From: Aquatica leii
Lineage: Eukaryota; Arthropoda; Insecta; Coleoptera; Lampyridae
Direction: 5' to 3'
Assembly (NCBI GenBank): GCA_035610365.1
Contig: CM069436.1
Location: forward strand, 60,651,505 to 60,715,504
Length of the DNA stretch: 64,000 nt
Part shown: positions 46,861 through 57,381 of the stretch, in pieces
How the letters are laid out: each line of letters begins with the position of its first letter
How positions within the stretch are numbered: position 1 is the first letter of the stretch
The notes under the pieces: generated by a model
The model's input: only the letters and a program-made list of their open reading frames with translations
Database searches by the model: none
Told to the model about the DNA's origin: nothing
Position numbers and translations under genes: made by a program

Positions 46861-49136
46861 CAAATCTTTAATTTTTATTTGTCAAAATATTAATTTTTTT
46901 TAATGTTTAGTTGATGTTTCAATTTTAGTACTATTACCTGATACCATTAACCTATGAAAGCCTAGATACTATCAAACGTCGTGTCCGTATTTGGCGCCCT
47001 ACCGATTTTTTTGTCCAAATATTCACGAATTTCAATTATCGTATCACCTACGACTACCTCACTGAGTAAGCCCAGCAAACATCTCCATGTTATATCAGAG
47101 AGAAGATATATTTAGAGGGGAATCTCCTGTATATAAACTTGGAACACAGTTTATGGCGCCCTACAACGGTTGTGGGGAAAACAAATAGCGCGAATTTTAA
47201 ACTTAATGTGTGGGTGTGGGTAGCACCCATTATTACTACAATGGTTTATTTTGAATGTTTTCTTGTTTTTGAAAGAATAGTTATGACAATTGTCACTTTT
47301 TTATAATTATGCGTTAAAAAAGCGACTTATTTTATATAACATTTTTTATTTGCACAAATACAATATAAATAACTTCCAGTTTCATTCGAATCAACACCGT
47401 ATGAATATTGTACGTGACAACTTTTCTTTAAAACGAATATGAAAACCTTCAGTTTTTAAATAGTAATAAACGTTATAGAATTTGCTCGATTTTATTCGAG
47501 AAATGAAATTCAGCGTTTTTAGCCTTCAAGGTACGAAAAAGAGGGAAATAAAATTTGCTGTATTTGTATTTTTTACCGATAATTATTACTTAGTGGCCTC
47601 TAACGGTTGTGGGGAAAAGTTAAAACGTTATTGCTTTTCTCTCTATTGAAGTTTCTCGTCTACAAATAGTTAGTTTATGTGTTATATTTTGTAGGCAAGC
47701 TTACGTAATAAATTACATAAATTAGAGATCTGAAGTGCACTGAGTCAATCAGCAAACAAAGTGGATGCGCCGGTGCGAATCCGAGTCGTGGCCTAACGTC
47801 TATTTTAAACAATTCTTTGTTTATTTTTTTACATTAAAGTCATATTAAAATAAACATTTATATTAAAATAATCAAAACAATGTCTTGGCAGATCTCATTT
47901 TTTAAAATTAGTTATATCACGTTGCAGAGATGACACAGTATTTTGATTATATAAATTAACAACATTGCAAGTTTTGATATATTTCCATTAAACGATTTTC
48001 ATGCTAGAATTAAAAAAATATTCAAAATTTTTATAAAATTTTTTTTGTCGTTTTGACATGTTATAAATTTTTTTCAAGTATTTGCAACCAGTTGCTGACA
48101 ATAGGTATATTTTTATATTGACGATTGTATCAAAAAATTAATCTTTTTCTGTCGACGAGTGCCTAATTACACGTTTGCACCGGTGTAAATACATGGTAGC
48201 CTGGGTGGGCCTTCCCCTCTCCACAGTATCAATGTGCCCTCACACACAAAGAATAATATGTAACTGGCACATTTTTTTTTATGAATGGAACCTAGGCCTC
48301 CCCCTAGCGCGGAGGTCTAGTTACGCACATGACTCGAATCTAAAATTGTAAAACTGAGAAGACTCAGAAATGTGGGAAAGCCAATTACTACAAAAAAAAC
48401 GCCAGAATTTTTCTACCTGTTAAAAAAAATATGTAATGTGTGTTGCCTATGTTCAAAATTTCAGTTGTAAAACCAAAAAATTGTAAAAATATAGAACTTT
48501 CCTAATTATAATATATGAAAGTGTAAACGGTCTATCTTTAATTAAACGGACAACAATCGTTTCCTAAACAGAACTTACAAAAGTGAAATTTCGAACAGTA
48601 AGATAACTGAACTTCTTTTTTTGTATTTATGTAACGGACTTTTAATGAAACGCCTACTACTTTAACATTGTCAATGACGTCGCAACTCAAAAAAGGGTCA
48701 GTTCACAAAATATATTTGCGGTAGATTTAAATGCAAATGTATTAGTTTAGTGAACACATATTTCTCAACCAATTCTATCATAATCTTTATATTATTGTTG
48801 AAAATTTGCTCAATGCCATTGTTTAAGTACTTGGTGATTTCTACGATCAGTTTGGTATTATCCTCACTTTAAGAATTCCTGCTCTTGTTTAGTTTGTTCT
48901 GCAAGCTTCATCTCTGTCAGTCAGTGTTTTGATTAGCAGTAGTTAAGGCTTCCTTGATTGTAGTAACCTTTCTGTCACTTCCTAGTTGCTTTTTTAATTA
49001 TATCAGCATTTGTAACTTTCTTATTAATTAATAATCATTTTCCTTTAAAAGCTCTAAGATCTTTCTTATTCAATTTCACATATATCCATTCTGCCTCAAG
49101 TATTTAAACATACGATCAGTTAGTATTCAACAATAC
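46861..49136 (+). other. Intergenic DNA with LTR-like repeats
   Basis: 46950-47070 is the second copy of the TTGGCGCC repeat (see 29741-29950). 47070 has CCCAGCAAACAT, like the end of the element at 27291. GGTTGTGGGGAAAA occurs twice, after TATGGCGCCCTACAAC at 47155 and after GTGGCCTCTAAC at 47592. 47765-47800 has a weak tRNA-like B box. 48170-48330 is less AT-rich but unrecognised. No gene. Confidence 0.4.
46950..47070 (+). repeat. LTR-end-like repeat with TTGGCGCC, copy 2
   Basis: See copy 1 at 29741-29950 for the shared landmarks. Here the segment is TATTTGGCGCCCTACCGATT at 46989, followed by TTTCAATTATCGTATCACC and CTCACTGAGTAAGC. Confidence 0.4.
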
Positions 49137-49142
49137 TTTATT
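49137..49142 (-). terminator. Poly(A) signal of the TPR gene
   Basis: AATAAA on the minus strand, about 150 nt after the stop codon at 49290. Confidence 0.5.
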
Positions 49143-49289
49143 ATATATTAAATAAATTAGAAGAAACAAATACTGCAACAAAACAAACAGGTACATTTAT
49201 AAATTAAGAGTAACACACACATGCATTAACTCGAAAAACTACCAACAATGCAGTGAGTAACTCACTAAACATCACAAAAAACAACGGAA

Positions 49290-50516
49290 TTATGTAGACA
49301 ACTTCCTAAACCGACTGCTTCTAAAACCACGTAACGTACTCATAGCCATGGCTCTGTTAAAATGTCTTTGGGGCTTGGCTTCGTACAAATCCTCTGAGTT
49401 AGAGCTGCCCGAAGACAATATCACTAAAACAACTCCAAAAACCTGAAAAGCATTTTGAATGGCCAAAATAAAACATCTTACCAAAGAAATAATGATCATT
49501 AAAGTATAAATATGTAACCGAGATGCAGGCATGCTCTCCATCTCTTTAAGAGCCAATTGTGCAGGTTCGAATCCCGGTTTTATAACTAAAGTGTGTTTAA
49601 GATGTAAAGATGCTTCTTGATAGTGACCGTAAGCTTTAAAAATTTCACCCAAGGTAAAATACTGCTGCCAAGCTGCCTTATCTGGTGGCTGCATTTCAAG
49701 AGATCTTCGAGTTAAATAAATTGCATCGTCTAAATATTGTAATGTAAACAATACTCTCGCTAAATTGAGCAAAACCTCTGCATTGTGTGGTGCTACGGCT
49801 AACGCTCTACGAAAACATTCAATCGCTTTGCGTGCGTCGCCTTTAATTCTCCAAAAATTGCCTATTTGATTATATAATTGTACAGATTTTGGCTTTTCTT
49901 TTTTGGCTCGTTTAAGTCTTCGTTCTAATGCATCTATTTCATCTTCTAACGAATAATTTGCTTTAGTTACTTTTTTAGTCTTGTGCCCAAAAATTAGGGA
50001 AATCTGTGGTTCTGGTACAATGGGATGTCGATTACGATTAGCGACACCCACAAGACCATCATAATATGTATAATTTACCGGCTTTCCACAATCTAATACT
50101 TCGTCACTGTATGTTATGTAATTCAATTTATTTAATGTTTGTTTGAAAGAAGATTGATTATCTCGAGTTTCGTTCCTGCAACGTATGCCTATATAAAACA
50201 GTAAAATTTGTTATAATGCTTACTTCTGCAATATTTTAGGTTGAAGTGTGCGACAACTTGTGCAAAAATATTCGTCATCTTGTCTTATCCATGACTGACC
50301 ATAATGTACGGTTGAAGTGATTATGCTAAAAATGGGATCTTCCTCTGTTAGATGTGTATTTGGTACTGACACGATGGGGTGAAATGGATTAGCCTCAACT
50401 ACTTTAGTTTCATCCGAGTTTAACTTCCATAATGTTGAAGTACGAGAATTGGTAGAAATTATATGAAAAGTCAGCAAGTACAAGGCGTATATCGTTATAT
50501 TTTGGCATTCGATCAT
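49290..50516 (-). CDS. TPR-repeat protein with signal peptide and C-terminal membrane anchor
   Basis: Exon 1 is 50516-50224 and exon 2 is 50175-49290; the 48-bp intron uses GTAAGC and TTGCAG, which restores the frame (an alternative AG 13 bases upstream would not). The product is 392 residues, or 379 if a 39-nt candidate intron (49443-49481) is also removed. In order: a hydrophobic signal sequence (residues 1-24), a region with FHPIVSVPNTHL and CTSCRTLQP, a CGKPVNYTYYDGLVGVANRN block, a charged coiled segment, three TPR units (PKSVQLYNQIGNFWRIKGDA; NAEVLLNLARVLFTLQYLDD; AAWQQYFTLGEIFKAYGHYQ), a transmembrane stretch near LHIYTLMIIISL and a basic tail. TPRs mediate protein contacts; the topology suggests a secretory-pathway membrane protein. 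I do not recognise the orthologue. Confidence 0.8.
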
Positions 50517-50867
50517 ATCGTAAATGTTTAATTTTGAAATTTACAAAATTCACAATTTTTCATTCGCATTTTTTAATGAATTTATAAATTCGTTACGACC
50601 TTAAATTCAATAACAAAATATTCACAATATTTAGAAAGCAAAAAAGGAAAAGTGGGTTTATTTGGTCATGTGTTGCATTTTAGGGACTTTTGCTTTTAAT
50701 TATTTGTAATTATTGTTTTGGCGGCAAAATTAAATGCATAAATATTGCAATTTAAGAAAATGAATTACAATTTTCTTCTTTCAAAAACTTCATAATTGAG
50801 TTTTGACAGATATCTAAGTATATTTATTTAGTCATACATACTTCAATAAATATTTTATAAAAAAAAT
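50517..50867 (-). other. 5' flank of the TPR gene
   Basis: AT-rich spacer between the TPR start codon and tRNA-Cys; presumed promoter of the TPR gene. No TATA box or initiator could be assigned. Confidence 0.35.
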
Positions 50868-50939
50868 AGGGGACACCCGGGTTTGAACCGGGGACCTCTC
50901 GATCTGCAGTCGAATGCTCTACCACTGAGCTATATCCCC
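50868..50939 (-). tRNA. tRNA-Cys (GCA)
   Basis: Minus strand, 72 nt without introns. Acceptor GGGGATA pairs with TGTCCCC (one G-T pair), the D arm GCTCAGTGGTAGAGC is also the A box, the anticodon loop is CTGCAGA with anticodon GCA, and the T arm CCCGGTTCAAACCCGGG is the B box. The discriminator is U, as expected for cysteine. A run of T's directly downstream (50866-50861 on the minus strand) is the pol III terminator. All stems pair, so it should be functional. Confidence 0.97.
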
Positions 50940-53900
50940 TTTTTTAAAAGTAGTTACTTTTAGAAACATATGTAGTAGTCACTGTATAGATAAAACTAAA
51001 ATATAATAATTTTATCTATAATAATATTCTCAACTGTATATAATCGAATTAGATAAATTAAATAATGTAAGCTTTTTTTACTAAAGTTATTTGAAATCAT
51101 TTATTATTGTTATAAGCATTCATTTTATCTCAAATTTAAAATCAATCCCTTTAATAGATACATTTAGCGCAAATTCTACAGATCTAAAAAATAGGTTTTA
51201 CATATATATTTTTAATTTTAAAACTTATCGTTAAGTATTATAAATATTTACTATATCTACTGCAATAAATAAATAACAGCAACGTTGCCTAGGTACATAG
51301 TTTTTTAAGTCGAAATTAGCAAATTAACACAAAAAAACTAGATGATTTTTGGCAAAGGTTGGCTGCTATCTTATTTCCCGACAGACAAATGTTAGGTATC
51401 TAAAGCCTTTTTGCATCGGATATTACTACAGCTAGTAATTACAAAGACAGATAATGCGTTTAATTTTACCTTTAAATTTTGAACACCAAAATAGTTTTAT
51501 CTCGAGTTTTATAGAACTGATAAAGTAACTTATAGTTTATAAATCTAAACTAAATAATAAAAATATAAATAAAAATTATACTCTATGCTATTAGCAGTGT
51601 TGTGCATAAATAATTGAATTGTTATCTATATATGAAAAAATATATAATTCACACGAAAACCAATTAATTGTTTACTAAATTTGCCAATTAAATAAATTTG
51701 TCAAATTAAACAAAAACTAGAGATCGAACAAAAACATGACTTCATTAATGAAACATTGATTTAATGACCTAATATTGTGAAATATAAAACAAGTTTCCTT
51801 ATTTAGAAATTTTGATACAATAATTAGACTATTAGTTTATATGATCTTTGCTATTATAATAGTACTAAAGTCTATTAAGAGAGGTATCTATAGTAAACTT
51901 AATTAGGTGTTCCTTTTAGCAGTTTAGTAGAAAAATTCTGGCTTTGATATCGATGTCAGTTTGAATCTATGATGTTAGAATATTATAAAAATGATTCATA
52001 GTTGTAAATCGAACTCTGAATTATTGCTTTTTGGTTTGTTTAAGTATCATTTGTAGTTTTAAACAATATTTTACAAAAAGACATAAAAATTCTATATGTT
52101 CTAAATTTTGAGAAGTTGACATCATAGAGCATTTAAAAATTTAGTTTTTTGTCTTCTAAGTTATAAATGCAAGCAAATATATTTTTAAATTTTGAAAAAT
52201 TTTGGATTTAAACGAGATCTAAATATGTTATGCTCTTCTCAGCACTTTTTGTAACTGTAAGTGCAGCGTGTATTATAAAAAAAAAGCATTTTGACTTTGA
52301 GTTTTATTAACTATATTTAGGAGGTTGTCAGTGGTTGTAATCATATATATTTTACAACATTGATTTATAGAATTAGAGTAGTAGTAGCAGCGTTTTTATT
52401 CGACACAATCTACATTACGTTTTTATTGCGAATTGATCTTATCGTTAGTATTACCACAGTATTACTTATCAGCACGTTTATCTTAAAAGTAAGATAAAAG
52501 GTCCACGAGTTAAATACTCTTCAAAAACAAACCTCCCAATCACATGTATTGAGTTTTTTGAGTTTAAACTGCTCAAAAAGTCAGGAATTTTCTATCTTTG
52601 GATTAAACATTTTCTTAAGTAGTCAAAATTCGAGTTCCTTCATATTAGTATAAGTATGGAAATTGGCATGAGCTTAATTTTACTGCATCAGATCTCAGTG
52701 TAGGTGTTTCAACTAAATAGATTTTTAAAATTACGAATCTATAGTAGCTATTAATTTCAATGTATGAACCGTGCCAATTAATTTACGTACGTGATAAAAC
52801 CACACCTAATAAATGTACCAAAAAACTTGTTATTGTTTCTGAAGACGATAATATATAGTTATCGCAACGCAACATTACAGTAAAAAGTAATTTGATTTGT
52901 GTTTTTGTTTATATCTCGTATCTTATGTATTTACGCTCAAGGTCAGGTAAGTTTAGTCTTCGCAGCAAAAGAGCTGCAAAAATGAAAAACATGTACAGCA
53001 ATTATTTATCAAGGTCTAAGCGACCGATCTGGACTGTATACTATGTTATCTTGACAAATATAAAAATTATTATTTGTGCGACGCCAATGTATATACAACC
53101 AATTTTATTCAATGCTTTGCTATATTGCATAACGATAGGCGTAAAAACTGCGACCTTAACTCAAATAGAAATGCAAGGGACTGATTAGGTACAACAATGG
53201 TACAACCAATTAAAACTAAATTAATTTATCTCAACTAAATATTTTTTTAACTGAAACCAAAATTTGTTCTTTCAATCAAAACAAATTTAGTTTTAACATA
53301 ATTAAAGAGTTGTTTCAGAAAATCAAATAAATAAAAGTAAGAAATCAAACAAATATTCTCTTCCCCATATAGAAACAACAGATCCTTTTAAACTAAATAA
53401 AATTTGTTTGAACGAAACATTTTTTTTTCTCTGTGTAGTTGTTATACTCACAAACTGTTTTTAATTGAATACATGATAACTTGCAAATTAAATAAAACTT
53501 TAAAATGAATATTCCAAGATTTACGATTTTGTAATCGCGTTACAAATAATAAAAAACTTTAAGTTCTATCTAATTCATAAATTTTGATATTAATACTAAA
53601 ACTATTTTGTTTTATTTAATTATTAATTCATCATAATTGATTTAGAGATAGGTAGCATAACTTTTAAAAAAGTAAATGAAAATAAATATCAGCATGGAAC
53701 AAACATTTATTCTACCCGAAAATTTTTACAAACAATTAGCTTTTGTATTTTCTTGTAATTAAAAATTTTTTTTTTAACTTTTAAGGAAAGAAATTATTAA
53801 ATATGTATAAAATTTGCAAAGAAACGTTTGCACGGTATGCGTTACATTAGCATATAAGAGAAAAAACTAAAAAAGTTTCATTAAATAATTTTAAAATAGA

Positions 53901-54009
53901 ATAATATGATGACTCATTGCTTATTTACGAATGTTTTAACCTAATTGCATCATTCCTAAACTTGTAGAAATTTCGGATACGGCGCTGTACAATACGTAGT
54001 AACATCCGA
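50940..54009 (+). other. Intergenic DNA between tRNA-Cys and XBP1
   Basis: About 3 kb of very AT-rich sequence. No transposase, tandem repeat or plausible gene was recognised; the frame at 52892-53188 lacks any motif and is judged chance. Confidence 0.4.
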
Positions 54010-54060
54010 CCAATCAAATTAAACCACATCGTATTAAAGCAAAAACACCTTAAAACGTCA
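54010..54060 (+). promoter_or_regulatory. ERSE-like and CRE/ATF-like sites upstream of XBP1
   Basis: CCAAT at 54010-54014, nine bases, then CCACA at 54024-54028: the endoplasmic-reticulum stress element is CCAAT-N9-CCACG, so this differs by the last base only. ACGTCA (TGACGT on the minus strand), a CRE/ATF6-type half site, follows at 54055-54060. Both lie about 190-235 bp before the XBP1 ATG, as expected for a promoter driven by ATF6 and XBP1 itself. Confidence 0.5.
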
Positions 54061-54244
54061 CGAATGTGTCAATTGATTTTTCCATTATGGTGTTCTTAAA
54101 CGCGTAGTATTGGGGGCCTTTAAAGGAAAAGATGTAAGCAAAAAGGATTTAGTCGATATTATGCAACACGCGAGTGTTATTCTAAAGTAATTTCGAAATT
54201 GTCGTTAAATATTATTGTTATTATTTATCAAACATACCAACAAC

Positions 54245-56601
54245 ATGAGTGTCACAATTCCAACAATTTTAAAGTATTTATCACAATCCAACGAAGATCT
54301 TCATTTTATCAAAAGTGAAGATTTATCATCTGCTCCCAGAGCGAAAAAACGCAGATTGGATCATTTAACATGGGAAGAAAAAGTACAAAGAAAGTAGGTC
54401 ACGACTACCATATGCCCGCAACCACTCAGGCTTAATTGAATTTTTTTTAGAAAATTAAAGAACCGAGTGGCTGCCCAAACATCTCGAGATCGTAAGAAGG
54501 CTAAAATGGAAGAAATGGAACAGGCTTTGCAAGAATTATTTTACAAAAACGAAGAATTAATGAAAGAATGTAAAGAATTAAGAAATGCCAATAAGAGATT
54601 AACCGAAGAAAATTCCCAATTGCACAAGCAAAAATGTGATTGTAGTTGTAATCAAACTCGACCTGTTGAGTATGATGTCGAAAAACAAGGATCTGCAGCA
54701 TCCAGCGTCCCTCTGCCGAAGGGTTCCGACACGTACTCAGTGACGGGTTTGAAAACACAAACAGTAACAGCACTTTGGAAGATAGTTCTGGCTTGCCTTC
54801 TTTATCAGACTTGCTCAATGAACTCGACAAAGACGTCGACATTGACTCTTTGGAGCAACTTACACAGAGCCTCTTACAAGATATCGCCGCTGATTTGGAA
54901 GCAGCTGCTCAAAAAACAAATTGTGAAGTAAGTTACCTTTTTAAATAAAAATATGGTCTGATACATTTTTAGTATCTTATATTTACGTTAATTATAGATA
55001 CCTTGATGTATATATGGAGCTTATTAGAGATTTTCATCATATACTGACTACCAGGTGACTTACTAATCAAAACTTGTTGTCCATTGTATTAAAAACACAT
55101 ACATGATGCAATTGCACTGGTTATGTCAGATGTGTAAGTTACAACTTACAAAGCACAGATGCATGACTGTTTAACCCATTAACTTGTCCAATCTGTTTCA
55201 AATATTCACTTTTCCGTGATGTGATATCATTTATTATGTGTAGAATATGTTGATTTCGCTTATTAATGGCTCATAAACTATTTTATACCAAAAACATATT
55301 TCTGTTGATCTATACTTTTAAGGAAACATTTAGATTAATGCTAGTCCCAGAACACTAATGGGTTAAAATCAACACTACTTAATCACACAAAGCATTTGTA
55401 CATATGCATGGTTAAGTCCAGTTCACAACACCATTAATTTTAATTAGTAATCAATAGACTACTGATCTATCAGACATAAGCGAATTAATAAGAGCTGAGT
55501 TAAGTTGTATTTATCAAAAATAATAAATGATTATTTTTGACAGGTCTTTTTGGTACACTTCTTTGGGTGTTTGTTTGCTTATTTTTATTCATAGTCTTCA
55601 TAAGCTGTCAAACTTATTTTTTTTCTCAATTTGCAATTGCTCTATTATCAAAGCACCTACAGTAGATGGACGCAAACAAGTGACACATTGAGGAGTGTAT
55701 GTCCTCAATCTCAATAAAAGACAGTAATTGCAAGGCGAATTAATAAAGGTGTTTAACAATCGCAAATAATGCAGTTGAATTTAGAGGTTCTTTAGGGTTG
55801 TCTTCTCTAAGATATTCAATGGGCATACTTCCAGGTTTAGTTTTTCTCAGATATCTTTGTTTTAGCAGTTGCGATGCCTGTGATGACAAACTTTTTCTAA
55901 AGTTCTGTAAAAATTAATGGCTTTAATGTTCTTAATAGAATAAACTCAACAATAATGAAAAATAACTAATATGTAATTTTTCTTTACAACAGGAATCAAA
56001 CAATAATCGAGAAGACCATAAACAGCCAGTGGTGGGGTCGCCACCAAAAGAACTGGAATCCAGTAGATGTGGCAGTGTAGAACCGGAACCATGCCTGGAG
56101 CAAGAAATATCACCGTATCTATTACTGCACCACAACTATAGTGCAAAACAAGAACCAGAATTAATTGAAACACCAAAAAGGATAAAAACCAAAAATGCAT
56201 TTAAAAAAACTAAACTAAATACAAAAACTAAACCAAAACTGATAATGCCAAAAATTAGTGATCCCGCACCAGTTGAGAATTCAGATATTCTTTATGGAAC
56301 TTTAGACGAATCTACTAATTGCATAACTATTATTGTTGACGATAGTAGTTTACATTTAAGTGAAGCCGTTACTGAAGTAGTGACAACAGACAGCGAAGAT
56401 AATTCCATTATTGTTTTAACCGATGACAGTTCGTCAAATAACTTACAGCTACCTTCAGAGACAAAAGACTTAAACCAATATTCTCCATCTTATAGTGCAT
56501 CCGATTGCGGATATGAATCATTAGATTCGCCTACCTGTATAGAAGAAAATGAAATAGATATGTGGGATCAAAGCGTATGCGAATTATTTCCTATGCTGTA
56601 A
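54245..56601 (+). CDS. Xbp1: XBP1, bZIP transcription factor of the unfolded protein response
   Basis: Exons 54245-54393, 54451-54927 and 55993-56601 with GT...AG introns, plus an IRE1-type 20-nt segment (54696-54715) in exon 2. With that segment removed the frame runs for 404 residues to TAA at 56599-56601 (active form); without it translation stops at TAG 56078-56080 after 237 residues (unspliced form). A basic region (NRVAAQTSRDRKKAKMEEME) and leucine zipper occupy about residues 52-110. The active form gains an acidic C-terminus (LSDLLNELDKDVDIDSLEQL; later DSEDNSIIVLTDDSS) ending CELFPML. Under ER stress IRE1 cleaves the mRNA and the product activates chaperone, secretion and ERAD genes. 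An upstream in-frame TTG at 54215 is not a likely start; ATG 54245 gives MSVTIPTILKYLSQ. Confidence 0.95.
54676..54731 (+). promoter_or_regulatory. Xbp1: IRE1 cleavage structure and 20-nt unconventional intron of XBP1
   Basis: Two hairpins lie side by side. Hairpin 1 (54689-54703): stem GGAT/ATCC, seven-base loop CTGCAGC. Hairpin 2 (54709-54723): stem CCCT/AGGG, loop CTGCCGA. Both loops obey the IRE1 rule CNG^CNGN with cleavage after the third base, i.e. after 54695 and 54715, releasing 54696-54715 (20 nt). A closing stem TGTCG/CGACA (54676-54680, 54727-54731) brackets the pair. Removing 20 nt shifts to a frame that is open through exon 2 and joins exon 3 in phase. Confidence 0.85.
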
Positions 56602-56706
56602 ATTCTTTTTTAAATTTCAAAGTTTTTGTATTTAGTTTGTACATATTGTAAATAGTTTTATATTTTAATATTTATGTCTGTATATTAAGAAATTTAGTTG
56701 TTTTGC

Positions 56707-56712
56707 AATAAA
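56707..56712 (+). terminator. Poly(A) signal of XBP1
   Basis: AATAAA about 105 nt after the stop codon. Confidence 0.6.
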
Positions 56713-56817
56713 GTATCGTGTAGTAATTTAAACTTGAATTGGTGGCTATATTTTGAACCTGAAATATTGATGTCAATATCTTTATAATATTGTATTAAAC
56801 TCAAACACGTTAAGCAC

Positions 56818-57381
56818 TGTAGCAGACACCAGAGTGTGTTAGTGATTGTTCGTAAGGCCATAGTAGACACGTGTACTCGTATTTTATGATGGGCGTTTCT
56901 ATCACTGTCGATTGAAAGTGTTCTATGGCCTAGTAATACAGTTTAATTTTTTGTTTTTACTAGAGGCCTATAGCAGACACATTTGTCTCTAGATTCGCAA
57001 TAATAAAGTGCACATTCATTATATTTATTTTAAAGTTTAGAACAAATATACACTTGAGAACTTGATTTGCCAAAAATTAAATTAATTTTTATTGATAGAT
57101 AACATTTTCTAGAGAAATCTTAATTGCAGCAGAATTCAAAGAAGCTTATGTTTCAATGAATAATTACGCAATTAAAAGTACAATTGGAATAAAAGACAAA
57201 AACCACCTTTAGTATTTGGAACAAATATGAAAACATCCTAAATATTCATGTAGAATACAATTATTATTTTTCATAGAAATAATACACAATAAGTTTATAG
57301 CCGTTGATCAACGTTTATATAACAATTGGCGTTGACAAGCGCAAAATTGTAAATATTACAATTCCTCAGGTGTCTGCTACA
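56818..57381. repeat. Inverted-repeat-bounded sequence, MITE candidate
   Basis: TGTAGCAGACACC at 56818-56830 is exactly inverted at 57369-57381. The core AGYAGACAC recurs inside at about 56858 and 56970, and GGCCTA/GGCCAT motifs recur close by. No target duplication was seen and there is no coding frame. Confidence 0.45.

Noticed and set aside
47765-47800. GGTGCGAATCCGAGTC as a tRNA or SINE B box
   Set aside because: No A box at a suitable distance and no stems.
49555-49590. GGTTCGAATCCCGG on the plus strand, a perfect tRNA T-arm/B-box sequence
   Set aside because: It lies inside a TPR-gene codon run (encoding KPGFEPAQ on the minus strand) and no acceptor, D or anticodon arm surrounds it.
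52700-52760. AAATAGATTTTTAAAATTACGAATCT resembling part of the mariner relic near 16050
   Set aside because: Only about 30 AT-rich bases agree, and no transposase motifs flank it.
52892-53188. 98-codon open frame between tRNA-Cys and XBP1
   Set aside because: Hydrophobic and basic without any family pattern; no conserved context visible.
54501-54842. Minus-strand frame opposite XBP1
   Set aside because: Shadow of the XBP1 coding sequence.
56029-56601. Separate protein of 190 residues downstream of XBP1
   Set aside because: It is the last XBP1 exon; the frame joins exon 2 exactly when the IRE1 segment is removed.
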